Positions 23,987-37,975 of a stretch of DNA of 64,000 bases are shown piece after piece (the stretch's first letter is position 1; each line of letters begins with the position of its first letter). The notes beneath the pieces are model-generated. The model ran no database searches. It was not told where the DNA came from and worked only from the letters and a program-made list of their open reading frames with translations. The position numbers were made by a program, and so were the translations under genes. Origin of the DNA: Nematostella vectensis (Eukaryota; Cnidaria; Anthozoa; Actiniaria; Edwardsiidae); assembly GCF_932526225.1 (NCBI RefSeq), contig NC_064043.1, positions 248,001 through 312,000 of the forward strand, in the 5' to 3' direction.

Positions 23987-25985
23987 GGGAGACTTTAAAC
24001 AAAACAAAAAAAATGACCACAAACTGTCAATTAACATAGTTTTCAATATAATATTGCATATTATTTAATAAGGTATTCACAGCTTTTAAAAAGTTCAACT
24101 GTTTGTTGACACTTAAAAGCCTACAATAATCACTGACTCCAGACATGCGCAGTACTATGCTGCTGCCCCTTTAAAGTAAAATACAGCTTTACTTAGTCAG
24201 CGTAGACAATATTGCGGATTTTGTCAATATTCTAATATGAAGATGTCAATATTCTCCCCCCTTACGTCTTTATTTCTATTTATTTTATGATTTTCACATG
24301 ATACCAAAACAGCGTCTTTTTTCTTCGCTAATTTGATGTCATGTACACAATAAAAGAGATGCACCCGTGCGCATGGCGAGTCCCCAAGGGACCCAAGACG
24401 CCCAAATAGACCTCTATTTTTTGTCATCCACAATCTCGGCGAGCTGTGCGTGGCGTAACCGTATTACAGGCCTGGGATCCTGGTTATTGTCCTCCCCATT
24501 AATGCGCGGGTTGGGATAACCTTGCAAGAGTGTTGTACAGCATATTCGCTCGGAAATATCGGTGCTTGGGGCCTTCGGGTTCTTTACAGCCTTCCGTAAA
24601 AGCCTTGTGCTGCCATACCGATTGGGTAATCCGTATGTTTGGTTTCCGTTTTGTTCTTCAGACCGGGTTCGATCCCAGGCCAATGGGCTTTTTTTTTATT
24701 CGTTTTTTTTTTCCTTTGTGCTGGACCCCCTTAATCCTGATAGGTTTTGCGCAAAAATAATAAAAACGTGAGTTTGCAAAATAAGATTGCTAGATTTATT
24801 GATTATATGTATTCAATTTGTTCCTAGGAAGTTAACAAAAAACACAAAGCAAAGAGTTTGAGGAAGTAAAGAAGTATGTGAACTTTAATGTTCTATTTGA
24901 AGGGGCGCATTTTGTACAGGGAAGCATACATAGAATGCTTAACTGGTGGAGAGGGGAGAGGTAACAGTTTATTGAGCATAATGTCAACAATAGCAGGGGG
25001 AAGGGAGGGGCACTCTCTTCATACAATATTGCAGTTGTTTCCTATTATTAAATAAGTTTGTAAGATATATTTGTTTTTTTAAGCAAGGTCTACTTCTGAG
25101 ACAAGCAAACTCAAGTAAGAGCTGTTGAAATAACAGGTGAGTGTAAAAAAAAAACAATTATCTGATTAGAAAACTAATGTAGATTCCTTTGCAGCAAATA
25201 AGAACAAACTTCATTTTGTTTGTTATTTATGGGGAACGAGATGAGCTCTACAAGGCCAAGAAGAAATATGTATTGCTCATCTAAATTATACAAGTAAATA
25301 ATAATATTAAAAAAGAATTACTGTAAGTAATTAGAGTGGTTTTCATTAACCCGTGAAACAAAGTGTGATAGTTAAACGGTAATAGTTAGTAAAACACAAA
25401 AAAGAACAATAGAATCAGATCACAACAAATTGTAATACGCTAAAGCGTAGTTCACGGGTTAATGAAGGTTTTGACATTTGAACCTTACATCCACATGAAA
25501 GTAATGCCTAATATCGAGTGCCCTACAGTAAGTGTTTTGCAGTCAAGTTGTTTTCTGTTAGTAGGTAAAAAATTATTCTAAATAATAGTAATCATAGCTA
25601 TGGTCACCACTTACACATATAGCACTTGTAATGAAAAGAAAGAAAAAATATATATATGCAGTCAAACAACAGAATTGCATGATAACCTTGAATATATTGA
25701 ATAAAGGACTGCAAAAAACATCTTTTGTACTAGTTGCTTGAATTGACCCTTGGCTATTTTTAGCTGAATTCCCCTCCCCCTCTAAAAAAGAAAATAATAA
25801 TAATAATAGAACAAAACTAAAAAGAAAACAAACACAGCAGAGACCCCCACCAACAATTTTGATTTTTTTTTACTTTCCCTTAAAGGGGGAGTGTCATGTT
25901 TAAGAGATTTGCAATAGCTCTAGAGCCCTGACACAATGAACTTCAGTGAAATTCTAATACTGACTTATGAGCTTTTGGTACATAT
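23987..25985 (+). repeat. Satellite unit 13 (1999 bp, type B; partner of unit 20)
   Basis: Hairpin 1 reads ATGCACCCGTGCGCAT, with one pair lost, as in unit 20. MITE at 25346-25462. Similarity to unit 20 stops near 25.65 kb, at the (TA)n tract. Confidence 0.95.
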
Positions 25986-27642
25986 GGGAGACTTTAAACA
26001 AAACAAAAAAAATGACCACAAACTGTCCATTAACATAGTTTTCAATATAATATTGCATATTATTTAATAAGGTATTGACAGCTTTTAAAAAGTTCAACTG
26101 TTTGTAGATACTTAAAAGCCTACAATAAACACTGACTCCAGACATTCGCAGTACTATGCTGCTGCCCCTTTAAAGTAAAATACAGCTTTACTTAGTCAGC
26201 GTAGACAATATTGCGGATTTTGTCAATATTCTAATATGAAGATGTCAATATTCTCCCCCCTTACGTCTTTTTTTCTATTTATTTTATGCTTTTCACATGA
26301 TACCAAAACAGCGTCTTTTTTCTTCGCTAATTTGATGTCATGTACACAATAAAAGAGATGCGCCCGTGCGCATGGCGAGTCCCCAAGGGACCCAGGACGC
26401 CCAAATAGACCTCTATTTTTTGTCATCCACAATCTCGGCGAGCTGTGCGTCGCGTAACCGTATTACAGGCCTGGGATCCTGGTTATTGTCCTCCCCATTA
26501 ATGCGCGGGTTGGGATAACCTTGCAAGAGTGTTGTACAGCATATTCGCTCGGAAATATCGGTGCTTGGGGCCTTCGGGTTCTTTACAGCCTTCCGTAAAA
26601 GCCTTGTGCTGCCATACCGATTGGGTAATCCGTATGTATGGTTTCCGTTTTGTTCTTCAGACCGGGTTCGATCCCAGGCCAATGGGCTTTTTTTTTTGTT
26701 CGTTTTTTTTTTCTTTGTGCTGGACCCCCTAAATCCTGATAGGTATTGCGCAAAAATAATAAAAAAAAGTGAGTTTGCAAAATAAGCTTGCTAGATTTAT
26801 TGATTATATGTATTCAATTTGTTCCTAGGAAGTTAACAAAAAACACAAAGCAAAGAGTTTGAGGAAGTAAACAAGTATGTGAACTTTAATGTTCTATTTG
26901 AAGGGGTGCATTTTGTACAGGGAAGCATACATAGAATGCTTAACTGGTGGAGAGGGAAGAGGTAAAATTTATTGAGCATAATTTCAACAATAGCAGGGGG
27001 AAGAGAGGGGCACTCTCTTCATACAATATTGCAGTTGTTACCTATTATTAAATAAGTTTGTAACATGTCTTTGTTTATTAAGCAAGGTCTATTTCTGAGA
27101 CAAGCAAACTCAAGTAAGGCTGTTGAAATAACAGGTGAGTGTTAAAAGAAAAACAATTATCTGATTAGAAAACTACTGTAGATTCCTTTGCACCAAAATA
27201 AGAACAATCTTTATTTTGTTTGTTATTAATGAGGAACGAGATGAGCTCTACAAAGCCATAAAGAAATATGTATTGCTCATCTGAATTATACAAGTAAATA
27301 ATAATATTAAAAAAGAACTACTGTAAGTATCTAGAGTGGTTTTCATTAACCCGTGAAACAAAGTGTGATAGTTAAACGGTAATAGTTAGTAAAACACAAA
27401 AAAGTACAATAGAATCAGACCACCACAAAGTGTAATACGCTAAAGCGTAGTTCACGGGTTAATGAAGGTTTCGACATTTCAACCTTACATCCACATGAAA
27501 GTAATGCCTAATATCGAGTGCCCTACAGTAAGTGTTTTGCAGTCAAGTTGTTTGCTGTTAGTAGGTAAAAAAATATTCTAAATAATAGTAATCATAGCTA
27601 TGGTCACCACTTACACATATAGAACTTGTTATGAAAAGAAAG

Positions 27643-27673
<31 letters not shown>

Positions 27674-28015
27674 TATATATATATATGCAGTCAAACAACA
27701 GAATTGCATGATAACCCTGAATATATTGAATAAAGGACTGCAAAAAAACATCTTTTGTACTAGTTGCTTGAATTTACCCTTGGCTATTTTTAGCTGAATT
27801 CCCCTCCCCCTCTAAAAAAGAAAATAATAATAATAATAGAAGAAAACTAAAAAGAAAACAAACAAAACAGAGACCCCCACCAACAATTTTGATTTTTTTT
27901 TACTTTACTTTAAAAGGGGAGTGTCATGGTTAAGAGATTTGCAATAGCTCCAGAGCCCTGACACAATGAACTTCATTGAAATTCTAATACTGACTTATGA
28001 GCTTTTGGTACATGT
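25986..28015 (+). repeat. Satellite unit 14 (2030 bp, type A)
   Basis: The 5' half shares private variants with unit 16 (CATATGGGAG, GTAGATACTT, ACATTCGCAG, CCCCCTAAATCCTGATAGGTA). It has an interrupted TA tract at about 27653-27686. MITE at 27346-27462. Confidence 0.95.
27653..27686. repeat. Interrupted (TA)n tract in unit 14
   Basis: An alternating A/T tract broken once by a G (ATAGATAT). It gives rise to spurious YIYIYI-type reading frames on both strands. Confidence 0.9.
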
Positions 28016-30022
28016 GGGAGACTTTAAACAAAACAAAAAAAAAATGACCACAAACTGTCAATTAACATATTTTTCAATATAATATTGCATATTATTTAAT
28101 AAGGTATTCACAGCTTCTAAATAGTTCAACTGTTTGTTGACACTTTAAAGCCTACAAGAATCACTGACTCCAGTTATCCGCAGTACTATGTTGCTGCCCC
28201 TTTAAAGTAAAATACAGCTTTACTTAGTCAGCGTAGACAAAATTGCGGATTTTGTCAATATTCTAATATGAAGATGTCAATATTCTCCCCCCTTACGTCT
28301 TTATTTCTATTTATTTTATGATTTTCACATGATACCGAAACAGCGTCTTTTTTCTTCGCTAATTTGATGTCATGTACACAATAAAAGAGATGCGCCCGTG
28401 CACATGGCGAGTCCCCAAGGGACCCAAGACGCCCAAATAGACCTCTATTTTTTGTCATCCACAATCTCGGCGAGCTGTGCGTGGCGTAACCGTATTACAG
28501 GCCTGGGATCCTGGTTATTGTCCTCCCCATTAATGCGCGGGTTGGGATAACCTTGCAAGAGTGTTGTACAGCATATTCGCTCGGAAATATCGGTGCTTGG
28601 GGCCTTCGGGTTCTTTACAGCCTTCCGTAAAAGCCTTGTGCTGCCATACCGATTGGGTAATCCGTATGTATGGTTTCCGTTTTGTTCTTCAGACCGGGTT
28701 CGATCCCAGGCCAATGGGCTTTTTTTTTTAATTCGTTTTTTTTCTTTGTGCTGGACCCACTTAATCCTGATAGGTTTTGCGCAAAAAATAATAAAAAAAA
28801 GTGAGTTTGCAAAATAAGCTTGCTAGATTTATTGATTATATGTATTCAATTTGTTCCTAGGAAGTTAACAAAAAACACAAAGCAAAGAGTTTGAGGAAGT
28901 AAACAAGTATGTGAACTTTAATGTTCTATTTGAAGGGGCGCATTTTGTACAGGGAAGCATACATAGAATGCTTAGCTGGTGGAGAGGGGAGAGGTAACAG
29001 TTTATTGAGCATAATGTCAACAATAGCAGGGGGAAGGGAGGGGGTCACTCTCTTCATACAATATTGCAGTTGTTACCTATTATTAAATAAGTTTGTAAGA
29101 TATATTTGTTTATTAAGCAAGGTCTATTTCTGAGACAAGCAAACTCAAGTAAGAGCTGTTGAAATAACAGGTGAGTGTTAAAAAAAAAACAATTATCTGA
29201 TTAAAAAACTAATGTAGATTCCTTTGCACCAAATAAGAACAAACTTCATTTTGTTTGTTATTTATGAGGAACGAGATGAGCTCTACAAGGCCAAGAAGAA
29301 ATATGTATTGCTCATCTAAATTATACAAGTAAATAATAATATTAAAAAAGAATTACTGTAAGTATCTAGAGTGGTTTTCATTAACACGTGAAACAAAGTG
29401 TGATAGTTAAACGCTAATAGTTAGTAAAACACAAAAAAGTACAATAGAATCAGATCACCACAAAGTGTAATACGCTAAAGCGTAGTTCACGGGTTAATAA
29501 AGGTTTTGACATTTCAACCTTACATCAACATGAAAGTAATGCCTAATATCGAGTGCCCTACAGTAAGTGTTTTGCAGTCAAGTTGTTTGCTGTTAGTAGG
29601 TAAAAAATTATTCTAAATAATAGTAATCATAGCTATGGTCACCACCTACACATATAGCACTTGTAATGAAAAGAAAGAAAAAATATATATATGCAGTCAA
29701 ACAACAGAATTGCATGATAACCTTGAATATATTGAAAAAAGGACTGCAAAAAAATCATCTTTTGTACTAGTTGCTTGATTTGACCCTTGGCTATTTTTAG
29801 CTGAATTCCCCTCCCCCTCTAAAAAAGAAAATAATAATAATAATAGAACAAAACTAAAAAGAAAACAAACACAGCAGAGACCCCCACCAACAATTTTGAT
29901 TTTTTTTTACTTTCCCTTAAAGGGGGAGTGTCATGTTTAAGAGATTTGCAATAGCTCTAGAGCCCTGACACAATGAACTTCAGTGAAATTCTAATACTGA
30001 CTTATGAGCTTTTGGTACATAT
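28016..30022 (+). repeat. Satellite unit 15 (2007 bp, type B)
   Basis: Carries several private changes, such as CAGTTATCCGCAG and GTGCACATGG in hairpin 1. MITE at 29381-29497, with its left end degraded from CCCGTGAA to CACGTGAA. Confidence 0.95.
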
Positions 30023-32022
30023 GGGAGACTTTAAACAAAACAAAAAAAATGACCACAAACTGTCCATTAACATAGTTTTCAATATAATATTGCATATTAT
30101 TTAATAAGGTATTGACAGCTTTTAAAAAGTTCAACTGTTTGTAGATACTTAAAAGCCTACAATAAACACTGACTCCAGACATTCGCAGTACTATGCTGCT
30201 GCCCCTTTAAAGTAAAATACAGCTTTACTTAGTCAGCGTAGACAATATTGCGGATTTTGTCAATATTCTAATATGAAGATGTCAATATTCTCCCCCCTTA
30301 CGTCTTTATTTCTATTTATTTTATGCTTTTCACATGATACCAAAACAGCGTCTTTTTTCTTCGCTAATTTGATGTCATGTACACAATAAAAGAGATGCGC
30401 CCGTGCGCATGGCGAGTCCCCAAGGGACCCAAGACGCCCAAATAGACCTCTATTTTTTGTCATCCACAATCTCGGCGAGCTGTGCGTCGCGTAACCGTAT
30501 TACAGGCCTGGGATCCTGGTTATTGTCCTCCCCATTAATGCGCGGGTTGGGATAACCTTGCAAGAGTGTTGTACAGCATATTCGCTCGGAAATATCGGTG
30601 CTTGGGGCCTTCGGGTTCTTTACAGCCTTCCGTAAAAGCCTTGTGCTGCCATACCGATTGGGTAATCCGTATGTATGGTTTCCGTTTTGTTCTTCAGACC
30701 GGGTTCGATCCCAGGCCAATGGGCTTTTTTTTTAGTTCGTTTTTTTTTCTTTGTGCTGGACCCCCTAAATCCTGATAGGTATTGCGCAAAAATAATAAAA
30801 AAAAGTGAGTTTGCAAAATAAGCTTGCTAGATTTATTGATTATATGTATTCAATTTGTTCCTAGGAAGTTAACAAAAAACACAAAGCAAAGAGTTTGAGG
30901 AAGTAAACAAGTATGTGAACTTTAATGTTCTATTTGAAGGGGTGCATTTTGTACAGGGAAGCATACATAGAATGCTTAACTGGTGGAGAGGGAAGAGGTA
31001 AAAGTTTATTGAGCATAATTTCAACAATAGCAGAGGGAAGAGAGGGGCACTCTCTTCATACAATATTGCAGTTGTTACCTATTATTAAATAAGTTTGTAA
31101 CATGTCTTTGTTTATTAAGCAAGGTCTATTTCTGAGACAAGCAAACTCAAGTAAGGCTGTTGAAATAACAGGTGAGTGTTAAAAGATAAACAATTATCTG
31201 ATTAGAAAACTACTGTAGATTCCTTTGCACCAAAATAAGAACAAACTTCATTTTGTTTGTTATTTATGAGGAACGAGATGAGCTCTACAAAGCCATAAAG
31301 AAATATGTATTGCTCATCTAAATTATACAAGTAAATAATAATATTAAAAAAGAACTACTGTAAGTATCTAGAGTGGTTTTCATTAACCCGTGAAACAAAG
31401 TGTGATAGTTAAACGGTAATAGTTAGTAAAACACAAAAAAGTACAATAGAATCAGATCACCACAAAGTGTAATACGCTAAAGCGTAGTTCACGGGTTAAT
31501 GAAGGTTTTGACATTTCAACCTTACATCCACATGAAAGTAATGCCTAATATCGAGTGCCCTACAGTAAGTGTTTTGCAGTCAAGTTGTTTTCTGTTAGTA
31601 GGTAAAAAAAATATTCTAAATAATAGTAATCATAGCTATGGTCACCACTTACACATATAGCACTTGTAATGAAAAGAAAGAAAATATATATATATGCAGT
31701 CAAACAACAGAATTGCATGATAACCTTGAATATATTGAATAAAGGACTGCAAAAAACATCTTTTGTACTAGTTGCTTGAATTGACCCTTGGCTATTTTTA
31801 GCTGAATTCCCCTTCCAATCTAAAAAAGAAAATAATAATAATAATAGAACAAAACTAAAAAGAAAACAAACAAAACAGAGACCCCCACCAACAATTTTGA
31901 TTTTTTTTACTTTCCTTTAAAAGGGGAGTGTCATGGTTAAGAGATTTGCAATAGCTCTAGAGCCCTGACACAATGAACTTCAGTGAAATTCTAATACTGA
32001 CTTATGAGCTTTTGGTACATGT
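30023..32022 (+). repeat. Satellite unit 16 (2000 bp, chimaera of unit 14-like and unit 9-like halves)
   Basis: The 5' half matches unit 14 private variants and the 3' half matches unit 9. The switch lies between roughly 30.8 and 31.22 kb. MITE at 31383-31499. Confidence 0.93.
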
Positions 32023-34029
32023 GGAAGACTTTAAACATAACCAAAAAAATGACCACAAACTGTCAATTAACATAGTTTTTAATATAATATTGCATATTAT
32101 TTAATAAGGTAATCACAGCTTTTAAAAAGTTCAACTGTTTGTTGACACTTTAAAGCCTACAAGAATCACTGACTCCAGACATGCGCAGTACTATGTTGCT
32201 GCCCCTTTAAAGTAAAATACAGCTTTACTCAGTCAGCGTAGACAAAATTGCGGATTTTGTCAATATTCTAATATGAAGATGTCAATATTCTCCCCCCTTA
32301 CGTCTTTATTTTTATTTATTTTATGATTTTCACATGATACCAAAACAGCGTCTTTTTTCTTAGCTAATTTGATGTCATGTACACAATAAAAGAGATGCGA
32401 CCGTGCGCATGGCGAGTCCCCAAGGGACCCAAGACGCCTAAATAGACCTCTATTTTTTGTCATCCACAATCTCGGCGAGCTGTGCGTGGCGTAACCGTAT
32501 TACAGGCCTGGGGTCCTGGTTATTGTCCTCCCCATTAATGCGCGGGTTGGGATAACCTTGCAAGAGTGTTGTACAGCATATTCGCTCGGAAATATCGGTG
32601 CTTGGGGCCTTCGGGTTCTTTACAGCCTTCCGTAAAAGCCTTGTGCTGCCATACCGATTGGGTAATCCGTATGTATGGTTTCCGTTTTGTTCTTCAGGCC
32701 GGGTTCGATCCCAGGCCAATGGGCTTTTTTTTTTTAATTCGTTTTTTTTTTCTTTGTGCTGGACCCCTTAATCCTGATAGGTTTTGCGCAAAAATAATAA
32801 AAAAGTGAGTTTGACAAATAAGCTTGCTAGATTTATTGATAATATGTATTCAATTTGTTCCTAGGAAGTTAACAAAAAACAGAAAGCAAAGAGTTTGAGG
32901 AAGTAAACAAGTATGTGAACTTTAATGTTCTATTTGAAGGGGTGCATTTTGTACAGGGAAGCATACATAGAATGCTTAACTGGTGGAGAGGAAAGAGGTA
33001 AAAGTTTATTGAGCATAATTTCAACAATAGCAGAGGGAAGAGAGGGGCACTCTCTTCATACAATATTGCAGTTGTTACCTATTATTAAATAAGTTTGTAA
33101 CATGTCTTTGTTTATTAAGCAAGGTCTATTTCTGAGACAAGCAAACTCAAGTAAGGCTGTTGAAATAACAGGTGAGTGTTAAAAGAAAAACAATTATCTG
33201 ATTAGAAAACTACTGTAGATTCCTTTGCACCAAAATAAGAACAAACTTCATTTTGTTTGTTATTTATGAGGAACGAGATGAGCTCTACAAAGCCATAAAG
33301 AAATATGTATTGCTCATCTAAATTATACAAGTAAATAATAATATTAAAAAAGAACTACTGTAAGTATCTAGAGTGGTTTTCATTAACCCGTGAAACAAAG
33401 TGTGATAGTTAAACGGTAATAGTTAGTAAAACACAAAAAAGTACAATAGAATCAGATCACCACAAAGTGTAATACGCTAAAGCGTAGTTCACGGGTTAAT
33501 GAAGGTTTTGACATTTCAACCTTACATCCACATGAAAGTAATGCCTAATATCGAGTGCCCTACAGTAAGTGTTTTGCAGTCAAGTTGTTTTCTGTTAGTA
33601 GGTAAAAAAATATTCTAAATAATAGTAATCATAGCTATGGTCACCACTTAAACATATAGAACTTGTAATGAAAAGAAAGAAAAAAATATATATATATATA
33701 TGCAGTCAAACAACAGAATTGCATGATAACCTTGAATATTTTGAATAAAGGACTGCAAAAAAACATCTTTTGTACTAGTTGCTTGAATTGACCCTTGGCT
33801 ATTTTTAGCTGAATTCCCCTCCCCTTCTAAAAAAGAAAATAATAATAATAATAGAACAAAACTAAAAAGAAAACAAACAAAACAGAGACCCCCACCAACA
33901 ATTTTGATTTTTTTTACTTTCCTTTAAAAGGGGAGTGTCATGGTTAAGAGATTTGCAATAGCTCTAGAGCCCTGACACAATGAACTTCAGTGAAATTCTA
34001 ATACTGACTTATGAGCTTTTGGTACATGT
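32023..34029 (+). repeat. Satellite unit 17 (2007 bp; copy of unit 10)
   Basis: Has the same length and the same private variants as unit 10. One visible difference is TTTGAAGGGGTGC here against TTTGAAGTGGTGC in unit 10. MITE at 33383-33499. Confidence 0.95.
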
Positions 34030-36030
34030 GGGAGACTTTAAACAAAACCAAAAAAATGACCACAAACTATCAATTAACATAGTTTTAAATATAATATTGC
34101 ATATTATTTAATAAGGTATTCACCGCTTTTAAAAAGTTCAACTGTTTGTTGACACTTTAAAGCCTACAAGAATCACTGACTCCAGACATGCGCAGTACTA
34201 TGTTGCTGCCCCTTTAAAGTAAAATACAGCTTTACTTAGTCAGCGTAGACAAAATTGCGGATTTTGTCAATATTCTAATATGAAGATGTCAATATTCTCC
34301 CCCCTTACGTCTTTATTTCTATTTATTTTATGATTTTCACATGATACCAAAACAGCGTCTTTTTTCTTCGCTAATTTGATGTCATGTACACAATAAAAGA
34401 GATGCGACCGTGCGCATGGCGAGTCCCCAAGGGACCCAAGACGCCCAAATAGACCTCTATTTTTTGTCATCCACAATCTCGGCGAGCTGTGCGTGGCGTA
34501 ACCGTATGACAGGCCTGGGATCCTGGTTATTGTCCTCCCCATTAATGCGCGGGTTGGGATAACCTTGCAAGAGTGTTGTACAGCATATTCGCTCGGAAAT
34601 ATCGGTGCTTGGGGCCTTCGGGTTCTTTACAGCCTTCCGTAAAAGCCTTGTGCTGCCATACCGATTGGGTAATCCGTATGTATGGTTTCCGTTTTGTTCT
34701 TCAGACCGGGTTCGATCCCAGGCCAATGGGCTTTTTTTTTTAATTCGTTTTTTTTTTTTTTGTGCTGGACCCCCTTAATCCTGATAGGTTTTGCGCAAAA
34801 ATAATAAAAAAAGTGAGTATGCAAAATAAGCTAGCTAGATTTATTGAAAATATGTATTCAATTTGTTCCTAGGAAGTTAACAAAAAACACAAAGCAAAGA
34901 GTTTGAGGAAGTAAACAAGTATGTGAACTTTAATGTTCTATTTGAAGGGGTGCATTTTGTACAGGGAAGCATACATAGAATGCTTAACTGGTGGAGAGGG
35001 AAGAGGTAAAAGTTTATTGAGCATAATTTCAACAATAGCAGAGGGAAGAGAGGGGCACTCTCTTCATACAATATTGCAGTTGTTACCTATTATTAAATAA
35101 GTTTGTAACATGTCTTTGTTTATTAAGCAAGGTCTATTTCTGAGACAAGCAAACTCAAGTAAGGCTGTTGAAATAACAGGTGAGTGTTAAAAGATAAACA
35201 ATTATCTGATTAGAAAACTACTGTAGATTCCTTTGCACCAAAATAAGAACAAACTTCATTTTGTTTGTTATTTATGAGGAACGAGATGAGCTCTACAAAG
35301 CCATAAAGAAATATGTATTGCTCATCTAAATTATACAAGTAAATAATAATATTAAAAAAGAACTACTGTAAGTATCTAGAGTGGTTTTTATTAACCCGTG
35401 AAACAAAGTGTGATAGTTAAACGGTAATAGTTAGTAAAACACAAAAAAGTACAATAGAATCAGATCACCACAAAGTGTAATACGCTAAAGCGTAGTTCAC
35501 GGGTTAATGAAGGTTTTGACATTTCAACCTTACATCCACATGAAAGTAATGCCTAATATCGAGTGCCCTACAGTAAGTGTTTTGCAGTCAAGTTGTTTTC
35601 TGTTAGTAGGTAAAAAAAATATTCTAAATAATAGTAATCATAGCTATGGTCACCACTTACACATATAGCACTTGTAATGAAAAGAAAGAAAATATATATA
35701 TATGCAGTCAAACAACAGAATTGCATGATAACCTTGAATATATTGAATAAAGGACTGCAAAAAACATCTTTTGTACTAGTTGCTTGAATTGACCCTTGGC
35801 TATTTTTAGCTGAATTCCCCTCCCCCTCTAAAAAAAAAATTAATAATAATAATAGAACAAAACTAAAAAGAAAACAAACACAGCAGAGACCCCCACCAAC
35901 AATTTTGATTTTTTTTACTTTCCTTTAAAGGGGGAGTGTCATGTTTAAGAGATTTGCAATAGCTCTAGAGCCCTGACACAATGAACTTTAGTGAAATTAT
36001 AATACTGACTTATGAGCTTTTGGTACATGT
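34030..36030 (+). repeat. Satellite unit 18 (2001 bp; copy of unit 11)
   Basis: Visible differences from unit 11 are AAACTATCAATT in the leader (AAACTGTCAATT in unit 11) and AACTGTTTG. MITE at 35391-35507. Confidence 0.95.
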
Positions 36031-37975
36031 GGGAGACTTTAAACAAAACAAAAAAAAATGGCCACAAACTGTCAATTAACATAGTTTTCAATATAATATT
36101 GCATATTATTTAATAAGGTATTGACAGCTTTTAAAAAGTTCAACTGTTTGTAGACACTTAAAAGCCTACAAGAATCACTGACTCCAGACATGCGCAGTAC
36201 TATGTTGCTGCCCCTTTAAAGTAAAATACAGCTTTACTTAGTCAGCGTAGACAAAATTGCGGATTTTGTCAATATTCTAATATGAAGATGTCAGCGTCTT
36301 TTTTCTTTGCTAATTTGATGTCATGTACACAAAAAAAGAGATGCGCCCGTGCGCATGGCGAGTCCCCAAGGGACCCAAGACGCCCAAATAGACCTCTATT
36401 TTTTGTCATCAACAATCTCTGCGAGCTGTGCGTGGCGTAACCGTATTACAGGCCTGTGATCCTGGTTATTGTCCTCCCCATTAATGCGCGGGTTGGGATA
36501 ACCTTGCAAGAGTGTTGTACAGCATATTCGCTCGGAAATGTCGGTGCTTGGGGCCTTCGGGTTCTTTATAGCCTTCCGTAAAATCCTTGTGCTGCCATAC
36601 CGATTGGGTAATCCGTATGTATGGTTTCCGTTTTGTTCTTCAAACCGGTTCGATCCCAGGCCAATGGGCTTTTTTTTTTAGTTCGTTTTTTTTTCTTTGT
36701 GCTGGACCCCCTTAATCCTGATAGGTTTTGCGCAAAAATAATAAAAAAAAAGTGAGTTTGCAAAATAAGCTTGCTAGATTTATTGATAATATGTATTCAA
36801 TTTGTTCCTAGGAAGTTAACAAAAAACACAAGGCAAAGAGTTTGAGGAAGTAAACAAGTATGTGAACTTTAATGTTCTATTTGAAGGGGTGCATTTTGAA
36901 CATTGAAGCATACATAGAATGCTTAACTGGTGGAGAGGGAAGAGATAAAAGTTTATTGAGCATAATTTCAACAATAGCAGAGGGAAGAGAGGGGCACTCT
37001 CTTTATACAATATTGCAGTTGTTACCTATTATTAAATAAGTTTGTAACATGTCTTTGTTTATTAAGCAAGGTCTATTTCTGAGACAAGCAAACTCAAGTA
37101 AGGCTGTTGAAATAACAGGTGAGTGTTAAAAGATAAACAATTATCTGATTAGAAAACTACTGTAGATTCCTTTGCACCAAAATAAGAACAAACTTCATTT
37201 TGTTTGTTATTTATGAGGAACGAGATGAGCTCTACAAAGCCATAAAGAAATATGTATTGCTCATCTAAATTATACAAGTAAATAATAATATTAAAAAAGA
37301 ACTACTGTAAGTATCTAGAGTGGTTTTCATTAACCCGTGAAACAAAGTGTGATAGTTAAACGGTAATAGTTAGTAAAACACAAAAAATTACAATAGAATC
37401 AGATCACCACAAAGTGTAATACGCTAAAGCGTAGTTCACGGGTTAATGAAGGTTTTGACATTTCAACCTTACATCCAGATGAATGTAATGCCTAATATCG
37501 AGTGCCCTACAGTAAGTGTTTTGCAGTCAAGTTGTTTTCTGTTAGTAGGTAAAAAAATATTCTAAATAATAGTAATCATAGCTATGGTCACCACTTACAC
37601 ATATAGAACTTGTAATGAAAAGAAAGAAAAAATATATATATATATATGCAGTCAAACAACAGAATTGCATGATAACCTTGAATATATTGAATAAAGGACT
37701 GCAAAAAACATCTTTTGTACTAGTTGCTTGAATTGACCCTTGGCTATTTTTAGCTGAATTCCCCTCCCCCTCTAAAAAAGAAAATAATAATAATAATAGT
37801 ACAAAAATAAAATGAAAACAAACACAGCAGAGACCCCCACCAACAATTTTGATTTTTTTTAACTTTCCTTTAAAGGGGGAGTGTCATGTTTAAGAGATTT
37901 GCAATAGCTATAGAGCCCTGACACAATGAACTTCAGTGAAATTCTAATACTGACTTATGAGCTTTTGGTACATGT
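36031..37975 (+). repeat. Satellite unit 19 (1945 bp; copy of unit 12)
   Basis: Carries the 63-bp deletion. Visible differences from unit 12 are CTCTCTTTATAC and AATAAAATGAAAAC. MITE at 37330-37446. Confidence 0.95.

Larger units (their letters stand above)
17230..25650 (+). repeat. Higher-order duplication, copy 1 (units 9 3' half to 13)
   Basis: Matches about 31,219-39,639 at a constant offset of 13,989 bp, checked at the MITE of five consecutive units (17394/31383, 19394/33383, 21402/35391, 23341/37330, 25346/39335). The zero net length change and the handful of substitutions seen imply a very recent duplication. End points are approximate. Confidence 0.9.
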
